From DASUFH01 sp036274645 (lineage in GTDB: Bacteria; Acidobacteriota; Terriglobia; 20CM-2-55-15): DNA of 9,139 nucleotides. Under the pieces are notes generated by a model, which was not told where the DNA came from, searched no databases, and saw nothing but the letters and a program-made list of their open reading frames with translations. The stretch lies in assembly GCA_036274645.1 (NCBI GenBank), contig DASUFH010000098.1, positions 1-9,139 on the forward strand. The letters are read 5' to 3'. Positions 1 to 4,110 of the stretch are shown one piece after another; the first letter of the stretch is position 1; each line of letters opens with the position of its first letter. The translations under genes and the position numbers were made by a program.

Positions 1-26
1 CGCGAATTCATTGCCTGAACTGAGCC

Positions 27-71
27 CCAAATGTCTAAACTCCAGCGGGCGGTCATAGACCGCCCCTACAA
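27..71. repeat. Left copy of an inverted palindromic repeat
   Basis: Bases 27-45 (CCAAATGTCTAAACTCCAG) are the exact reverse complement of 2224-2242. Bases 60-71 (CCGCCCCTACAA) are the exact reverse complement of 2188-2199. Between them is a perfect hairpin: GGGCGGTC (47-54), loop ATA (55-57), GACCGCCC (58-65). The two copies lie in opposite orientation on either side of the HD/membrane gene pair, with their CCCCTACAA ends facing inward. No transposase is present, so this is a small REP- or MITE-like dispersed repeat. It lies about 85 bases before the HD gene, so it could also affect that gene's leader or act as a terminator for whatever lies further left. Confidence 0.85.
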
Positions 72-154
72 GCAGTCCTGGAAGTACGCGCCGCTGGAAG
101 CAATTGGGACCGGTTGTGAGATCCTCTTAGCCTGAAATTGGGCAGGGAAATGTA

Positions 155-1417
155 ATGGGTTCGAAGATTCTTCGCGACGCCGTGCACGGCGACATCGAGC
201 TGACCGCGCTGGAAATCGAGATCATCGATACGCCGGAGTTCCAGCGTCTTCGTGGAATCAAGCAGTTGGGTACCGCGTCCCTGGTGTTTCCTTCCGCCCT
301 GCATACGCGCTTCGAGCACTCGATCGGGGCGGCCTGGATGGCCCAGCGCATCCTCGATGCGATCCGCCGAACCCACGAGGTGAGCAGGGAAGAATCGGCG
401 GAGATCCGCATCGCCGCTTTGCTCCACGACATCACGCATATCCCGTACGGTCACACGCTGGAAGACGAGCGGCGGGTCCTGCCGCGTCACGACAAGGACG
501 AGGATCGGCGCAGGCAGTTTCTGCGGGAAGGTTCCATCGGCCGGATTCTCGAGCGCGAGGGCCTCCAGGATCGCATTGTCGATGCGGTCCGCGGCCATGG
601 CGGGCTGGCGGCGGACATCGCCACCGGGCCCATCAGCGCTGATCTTCTCGACTACCTTCGACGGGATACCTACTTTACGGGCCTGTCGCAGTACTACGAC
701 GCGCGGATCTTCAGTTCATTCATCGTTCATGAGGGCCGGCTCGCGTTCAACCTGGAGAAAAACGGCCGGCTCCGGCGTGACGCGCTCTCTGAACTCGTGA
801 ATCTGCTGCGTATCCGCTACACGCTTTCCGAACGGGTCTACTTCCATCACGCCAAGATCGCCTCCGGCGCCATGATTTCGAAGATCGTGGAGACGGCGCT
901 CGGCGAAGGATTCGCCACGGAATCCCTGCGTACGTTGCGGGACGAGACCCTGTTGTGGGTCATTGGCCGGACCTTTGGCGCCAATCCAGCGGTGGCGCAT
1001 CTCGAGGCGTGTCTGAACACGCGAAAGCTCTATCGTCCGTGCTACTCGCTCGGGGTCGAGATCCCGGAGGAGGCCCGCCAACGGGTCGTCAACGCGTTCC
1101 ACGAGGACCGCCAGGGGCGCGAGAGCGCCGAGCAGGCGCTGGCCGCGGCGGCGGGCATCGAACCGTGGCAGGTTATTGTGTATTGCCCGGCGTTCGGCAT
1201 GTCGCTGCCCGAGGCGGAAGTTCCGGCGCGCATGGACGAAGGGCGGCTGCTGCCTCTTTCCAGCGGAAACAACGAAGAAATCCGTATACTCAAGGACAAG
1301 CACAAGGCGCTCTGGAAGCTCTTCGTGCTGATCGATCGCGCAGTCTGGCATCGGCGGGAAATCGTGGCCCGGGCCGCTGCCGATCGGATCAGCGCCGCGT
1401 GCGGCATCACAGTATGA
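155..1417 (+). CDS. HD-domain phosphohydrolase, SAMHD1/YdhJ-like (probable nucleotide hydrolase)
   Basis: A 420-residue cytosolic protein of the HD superfamily (COG1078 type, usually about 400-450 residues, so full length). The N-terminus (LRDAVHGDIELT, then DTPEFQRLRGIKQLG) is the family opening. Metal-site residues follow: H55 in HTRFEHSIG, the HD pair H91-D92 in LLHDITHIPYGH with accessory H95 and H100, and a downstream Asp in ADLLDYLRRD (D163 or D166). By homology to SAMHD1 and bacterial dNTPases it probably removes phosphate groups from dNTPs or a related nucleotide, but the substrate cannot be read from sequence. AGGGA at 144-148, six bases before the ATG, supports this start; another ATG at 150 runs straight into TAA. 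The stop overlaps the next gene's ATG, so the two are probably co-translated. The left repeat lies upstream. No clear promoter is visible in 72-154. Confidence 0.9.
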   Translation: MGSKILRDAVHGDIELTALEIEIIDTPEFQRLRGIKQLGTASLVFPSALHTRFEHSIGAAWMAQRILDAIRRTHEVSREESAEIRIAALLHDITHIPYGHTLEDERRVLPRHDKDEDRRRQFLREGSIGRILEREGLQDRIVDAVRGHGGLAADIATGPISADLLDYLRRDTYFTGLSQYYDARIFSSFIVHEGRLAFNLEKNGRLRRDALSELVNLLRIRYTLSERVYFHHAKIASGAMISKIVETALGEGFATESLRTLRDETLLWVIGRTFGANPAVAHLEACLNTRKLYRPCYSLGVEIPEEARQRVVNAFHEDRQGRESAEQALAAAAGIEPWQVIVYCPAFGMSLPEAEVPARMDEGRLLPLSSGNNEEIRILKDKHKALWKLFVLIDRAVWHRREIVARAAADRISAACGITV

Positions 1418-2193
1418 TTTCTTCAACATTCTTTTTTCTGTTTTCCGAGCTCGGCGTCGGCATGGCGCTGGCTCTGTTGTTCATTTCCCCGCGGGCCATC
1501 GGCCCGAGTTTCTTCACGTTTGCGAGCTCCACAGCCGCGGTTCTGATGGGCGTGACGCTGGGATTCGATTTCCTGTTTCCGTCGCAGTTCCGGACAGGAA
1601 AGCTCCCGGTGGCGATGCTGCTGGTTTCGGCGCTCCTTCTGGCCGTATACAACCGTGTGGTGACCTCGGAAAAGTATGGCGCGGCCAGGGCGCTGCTCAT
1701 TGCCGCCACCGTTGCCGGACTGGTTTCGGTGTCCGCCGACGCGTTGTCGTTCACGCAGCTGGAAAGCGCCGGCGGATGGGGACGATGGGGCTTTCTCGCG
1801 AACCATCTGGCGGCCACCGCGCTGCTCGGTTCGGTGACCCTGACCATGGTGTTCGGTCACTGGTATCTGGTGATCCCGCGTCTGTCGATCGATCACCTGA
1901 AGGTTCTGACGAAGGTGCTGACCGTCACCATCGCGGTGCGCGTGGTAACCGTCGCCGTCACGCTGGCCCTTCCGTTCGGAATCGACCGGGCCCTGCACGA
2001 AGGACTGTTCTTCTGGCCAAGAATCCTGTTTGGCGTGGCGGCGCCCATCGTGTTGACGGCGATGATCTGGAACACGGTCAAGATCCAGCACACCCAGGCG
2101 GCAACCGGGTTCCTGTATCTGGCGGTCGTGGCGCTGCTGTTTGGCGAGTTCTTCTCGAAGTTCCTGCTCTTCGAAATCCGCCTGCCGTTGTAG
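1414..2193 (+). CDS. Polytopic membrane protein of unknown function, coupled to the HD hydrolase
   Basis: 259 residues with about eight hydrophobic segments, near residues 3-24, 28-55, 63-80, 89-110, 128-153, 164-188, 197-221 and 228-253. Short charged loops separate them. I do not recognise the family. Recognisable local features are a helix with two histidines (H131 in LANHLAAT, H149 in FGHWYLVIP) and a C-terminal GEFFSKFLLF. Paired membrane histidines could bind haem, but that is a guess. The ATG overlaps the upstream TGA as ATGA and has no Shine-Dalgarno of its own, which fits translational coupling. An open frame runs back in phase to about 955 but only through the HD gene, so 1414 is preferred. 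The final Leu codon and TAG stop lie inside the right-hand repeat, so an insertion may have reset the C-terminus. Confidence 0.8.
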   Translation: MISSTFFFLFSELGVGMALALLFISPRAIGPSFFTFASSTAAVLMGVTLGFDFLFPSQFRTGKLPVAMLLVSALLLAVYNRVVTSEKYGAARALLIAATVAGLVSVSADALSFTQLESAGGWGRWGFLANHLAATALLGSVTLTMVFGHWYLVIPRLSIDHLKVLTKVLTVTIAVRVVTVAVTLALPFGIDRALHEGLFFWPRILFGVAAPIVLTAMIWNTVKIQHTQAATGFLYLAVVALLFGEFFSKFLLFEIRLPL

Positions 2194-2242
2194 GGGCGGC
2201 CCGCTCGCGCGCGTGGCGCGGGACTGGAGTTTAGACATTTGG
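2188..2242. repeat. Right copy of the inverted palindromic repeat
   Basis: TTGTAGGGGCGG (2188-2199) and CTGGAGTTTAGACATTTGG (2224-2242) are exact reverse complements of 60-71 and 27-45. The middle differs from the left copy but is also self-complementary (CCCGC at 2200-2204 with GCGGG at 2218-2222, GC-only loop). This is the usual pattern of a conserved-end, variable-stem repeat. It contains the stop codon of the membrane-protein gene (TAG, 2191-2193). The tail GACTGGAGT (2222-2230) recurs as a direct repeat at 2248-2256. AGCC lies just outside both outer ends (23-26 and 2244-2247), which is weak evidence for a target duplication. Confidence 0.85.
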
Positions 2243-2264
2243 TAGCCGACTGGAGTGGCGCCGC

Positions 2265-2289
2265 CCTCTCCCGGCTCTGCCGGGAGAGG
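2265..2289. terminator. 11-bp perfect hairpin, possible terminator after the membrane gene
   Basis: CCTCTCCCGGC (2265-2275) and GCCGGGAGAGG (2279-2289) pair perfectly around a TCT loop. There is no T-tract on either side, so it is not a canonical intrinsic terminator. It lies 72 bases after the membrane gene's stop and could block or pause readthrough. It is also the left end of the 200-bp repeat element. Confidence 0.45.
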
Positions 2290-2347
2290 AGGAGCGAGCC
2301 GCAGAGCGCGAGCCCGATAGGGCGAAGCAGAAAGAAAAGGCGAGCGA

Positions 2348-2400
2348 CAGGTGAGGGCAAACAAGCAGGGGATTGTCCCTTGATTGTTTGCCCTCACCTG
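2348..2400. terminator. 53-nt near-perfect hairpin between convergent genes
   Basis: The two halves are symmetric about base 2374. A 17-bp perfect outer stem (2348-2364 with 2384-2400, starting CAGGTGAGGG) continues inward through one G-A mismatch (2365/2383), a C-G pair, an A-T pair, a G-T wobble and four more pairs to a TTG loop. This makes about 24 pairs in all. It lies between the + strand membrane gene and the - strand thioredoxin gene and reads the same way on both strands, so it could act as a bidirectional transcription barrier. It is also the centre of the 200-bp element, and either role alone may explain it. Confidence 0.5.
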
Positions 2401-2422
2401 GCCTTCGCTTCGCTCAGGCCCT

Positions 2423-2449
2423 CCTTCTCCCAGCTGCGCTGGGAGAGGG
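2423..2449. terminator. Hairpin just downstream of the thioredoxin stop codon
   Basis: TCTCCCAGC (2426-2434) pairs with GCTGGGAGA (2438-2446) around a TGC loop, and the stem extends by a T-G wobble and two C-G pairs to 2423/2449. It lies 22 bases past the - strand thioredoxin gene's stop, the usual place for a terminator, but it has no T-tract. It forms the right end of the 200-bp repeat element. Confidence 0.45.
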
Positions 2450-2471
2450 CGCTGCCACAATCGCGCTGAGG

Positions 2472-2972
2472 CTATCGCTTGAGCAGTTCGGCGACGTCCT
2501 GTTCGATCTTTTCTGTCTTGTTGGGTACCGAGCCGAGATAGCGTTTGTAGATCTTCCAGTCTTTTCCCACCACGAACGTGGTGGGGAAGCCGACCAGGCC
2601 ACCGAAGTCCTCTCCAACCTTGTCGTCGCCCATGACGACCGGATAGCGGATCTTCAACTTGGCCACTTCGGGGCGCACTTCATCGAGCTTGCCGGATTCG
2701 AGGGTAATTCCGAGAATTTCCAGACCTTTGTCGCCCAGATTTTCCCGCAATTTGTTGTACTTTGGAATTTCCTCGATGCACGGTTTGCACCAGGTTGCCC
2801 AGAAGTCGACGATCACGACTTTGCCTGCAAAATCAGAGGATTTCAGCGTTCCGCCACTGACATTGACCAGGCTGAACTCTGGCGCGTCTCCGATTGGACC
2901 GGAGCCTGCAAGGCAGCCAAAGAGCAGAAGCGCGGAAAAAGCGCTGATCATGAATGGGAAGGACCTTCGCAT
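2472..2972 (-). CDS. TlpA/ResA-like thioredoxin-fold lipoprotein
   Basis: 166 residues: a periplasm-facing thiol-disulfide oxidoreductase. MRRSFPF followed by a short hydrophobic stretch ends in LLLFGC, a slightly atypical lipobox with lipidation expected at C20. The +2 residue is Leu, not Asp, so it would be sorted to the outer membrane under the Lol rule. The thioredoxin fold follows (AlkC/TSA-Redoxin type, about 28-166): the redox motif WCKPC at 61-65 after VIVDFWAT, and the cis-proline P130 in GFPTTFVV. Such proteins reduce or exchange disulfides, for example in cytochrome c maturation or peroxide defence; the partner here is unknown. An in-phase start at 3125 would run the leader through the divergent gene and bury the signal peptide, so 2972 is chosen. 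There is no clear Shine-Dalgarno. It is divergent from the Fur-rubrerythrin gene with a 48-base gap. Confidence 0.88.
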   Translation of the reverse strand: MRRSFPFMISAFSALLLFGCLAGSGPIGDAPEFSLVNVSGGTLKSSDFAGKVVIVDFWATWCKPCIEEIPKYNKLRENLGDKGLEILGITLESGKLDEVRPEVAKLKIRYPVVMGDDKVGEDFGGLVGFPTTFVVGKDWKIYKRYLGSVPNKTEKIEQDVAELLKR

Positions 2973-2982
2973 GACGATGTGA

Positions 2983-3012
2983 TTGGGACGCTGCAGCACG
3001 CCAAAGTATAAT
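2983..3012 (+). promoter_or_regulatory. Sigma70-type promoter for the Fur-rubrerythrin gene, probably giving a leaderless mRNA
   Basis: TATAAT at 3007-3012 is a perfect -10 box. TTGGGA at 2983-2988 matches four of six -35 bases at an 18-base spacing. Transcription would start about 7-9 bases after the -10 box, at or within a base or two of the ATG at 3021. No Shine-Dalgarno precedes that ATG, which supports a leaderless transcript. Confidence 0.6.
3005..3010 (-). promoter_or_regulatory. Possible overlapping -10 box for the thioredoxin gene
   Basis: Read on the - strand, AGTATA becomes TATACT, five of six bases of a -10 box, overlapping the + strand TATAAT. This would place the start near 2998 and give a leader of about 25 bases before the ATG at 2972. 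A -35 (TTGCGC, complement of 3029-3034) is weak. If both are used, this is a shared bidirectional promoter and binding of one regulator could control both genes. Confidence 0.35.
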
Positions 3013-3020
3013 CGGCCTGA

Positions 3021-3974
3021 ATGAAGCAGCGCAAAGAATTCCAGAAGCTCCTTTCTGATCGGAAGTTGAAGAAGACTTCCCAGCGGGCGCTGATCTGGGA
3101 TCTGCTGGCGAAATCGAAAGGGCACCCTTCGGTGGAGGAACTCCGGGCGCAGTTACTGGCCCGCGGTCACCGGGTGGGCCTGGCGACGATTTACCGGACG
3201 ATCAAGATCATGCTGGATTCCGGGTTGATCCGTCAGTCGAGGATCGCTGGAGTGACGCGCTACGAGCCGCTGGTCAACCAGCCCAATCACCTGCATTTTG
3301 TCTGCAATGTGTGTTCGCGCACCACGGAGTTTCCATCGCCTCAGATCGAGGCGCTGATCCACCAGTTGACGCGTGAACAGGACTTTGAACCGCGGTTCAG
3401 CCGCTACACGATTTTTGGACTGTGCAAGACGTGCGCGAAAAAACAGGAGAAGGCCGCCGGGGTCAACGAGAAAACCCGTCAGGAAAAGACCGCTGCGCGC
3501 GACGCGCTGGAGCTGACGCTGGCCATCGAGCGGCTGGGGTATTCCTTCTACATGAGCGCGTCGAAGAAGACCCAGGACGATCGCGGCCGGATCATGTTTC
3601 GGCGGTTGGCGGCGGAGGAGTCGGGGCATCTGCAACGGCTGCGGGAAGCTTACCGGGCGCTGCTCGACGAACACGCCTGGCTCAGACGCGAGCCGGCGCG
3701 CCTGCCCGTCAGCCGGAAGATTGCGCGCGATCTGTTTCCGCAGAAGACGCTCCTGCGGCTGCAGGTGACCGACAAGACGTCCGACATCGAAGCGCTGGAG
3801 ATGGCCATGGAACTGGAGCGACGCTCGCATCAGTTCTTCAAGGATTTTGCCCACCGGATGGACGATTCCACGGGAAGAAAGGCGTTTCTCGAATTTGCCG
3901 CCGACGAGAAATCCCATCTGGAGTCCCTCATTACCGAATACGAAAATCTCACGAGCGACCGGCGCAGCGTGTAA
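3021..3974 (+). CDS. Fusion of a Fur/PerR-family repressor and a rubrerythrin-like di-iron domain
   Basis: 317 residues, about twice a normal Fur. Residues 1-140 are a complete Fur family protein: a winged helix with recognition segment GLATIYRTIKIMLDSGLI (53-70), H35, the HLHFVC metal segment (H90, H92), and two zinc-site cysteine pairs, C95/C98 and C135/C138. After a charged linker (140-158), residues 160-310 form a four-helix ferritin-like domain with the full carboxylate/histidine set: E170 in AIERLGYSFY, E200-x-x-H203 in AAEESGHL, E266 in MELERRSHQFF and E296-x-x-H299 in AADEKSHL. Fur/PerR proteins repress iron or peroxide genes when metal-bound, and rubrerythrin-type centres reduce peroxide or bind iron. 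One chain may therefore join sensor and effector, which is inference. The gene is probably leaderless. Its TAA lies in the first unit of the 33-bp array, and the TonB receptor follows 136 bases later. Confidence 0.9.
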   Translation: MKQRKEFQKLLSDRKLKKTSQRALIWDLLAKSKGHPSVEELRAQLLARGHRVGLATIYRTIKIMLDSGLIRQSRIAGVTRYEPLVNQPNHLHFVCNVCSRTTEFPSPQIEALIHQLTREQDFEPRFSRYTIFGLCKTCAKKQEKAAGVNEKTRQEKTAARDALELTLAIERLGYSFYMSASKKTQDDRGRIMFRRLAAEESGHLQRLREAYRALLDEHAWLRREPARLPVSRKIARDLFPQKTLLRLQVTDKTSDIEALEMAMELERRSHQFFKDFAHRMDDSTGRKAFLEFAADEKSHLESLITEYENLTSDRRSV

Positions 3975-4102
3975 CGGCAGGCGGGCGCCGGTTTGTGGAA
4001 CATGCAACAGCAGGCGGACGCCGGTTTGTGGAACATGCAACAGCAGGCGGGCGCCGGTCTGCGGAACGTGTAACGGCAGGCGCGCATCCGTCTGCGGAAA
4101 AG
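3971..4102 (+). repeat. Tandem array: four 33-bp units
   Basis: Units run 3971-4003, 4004-4036, 4037-4069 and 4070-4102. Each has the core GCAGGCGGGCGCCGGT followed by a TGTGGAACAT-like end; units 2 and 3 are closest, and unit 4 is the most diverged. Because 33 is a multiple of three, copy-number change would not shift any frame. Unit 1 contains the Fur-rubrerythrin stop (TAA, 3972-3974), and unit 4 has the same TAA at 4071-4073 in phase. Units 2 and 3 have CAA at that place. The diverged end of unit 4 provides the AAAAGGA that serves the TonB receptor. There are no spacers between units, so this is a minisatellite and not a CRISPR. Confidence 0.9.
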
Positions 4103-4104
4103 GA
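4101..4104 (+). promoter_or_regulatory. Shine-Dalgarno that fixes the TonB receptor start
   Basis: AGGA within GAAAAGGAACAG, six bases before the ATG at 4111. The frame is open back to 3847, but that stretch runs through the Fur-rubrerythrin gene and the tandem array and has no signal peptide. This site plus the hydrophobic N-terminus after 4111 settle the start. Confidence 0.75.
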
Positions 4105-4110
4105 ACAGTC

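Larger units (their letters stand above)
2257..2456. repeat. 200-bp composite inverted-repeat element (MITE/REP-like)
   Basis: The ends match as 16-base terminal inverted repeats: 2257-2272 against the complement of 2441-2456, with 14 of 16 identical (CCCTCTCCC/GGGAGAGGG core). Inside are three hairpins, each listed separately: 2265-2289, 2348-2400 and 2423-2449. Only about 58 bases (2290-2347) are not clearly paired, and even there GAGCGA (2342-2347) complements TCGCTC (2410-2415). It encodes nothing convincing. It lies between two convergent genes, so it can end transcription from both sides. CCCTCTCCC/GGTGAGGG motifs of this sort are known as non-autonomous dispersed repeats in GC-rich genomes; copies elsewhere cannot be seen here. 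Confidence 0.75.

Noticed and set aside
955..1413. In-phase upstream extension of the membrane-protein gene inside the HD gene
   Set aside because: The extension is charged, Arg/Gly-rich and wholly inside a confident HD coding region in another frame. The ATGA overlap at 1414 followed by a hydrophobic N-terminus is a better start.
2973..3020. Fur or PerR operator in the divergent gap
   Set aside because: Only a short AT stretch around TATAAT is present. No inverted repeat resembling a Fur or PerR box could be made out.
2973..3125. Longer start for the thioredoxin lipoprotein
   Set aside because: It would overlap the divergent Fur gene and its promoter and place 51 residues before a signal peptide that ends in a lipobox.
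3971..4102. CRISPR array
   Set aside because: Units are directly adjacent with no unique spacers, the unit is not bounded like a CRISPR repeat, and there are no cas genes.
3847..4110. Longer start for the TonB receptor
   Set aside because: The added 88 residues are an out-of-frame reading of the Fur fusion's end plus the tandem array, with no signal peptide. A good Shine-Dalgarno and signal sequence begin at 4101-4111.
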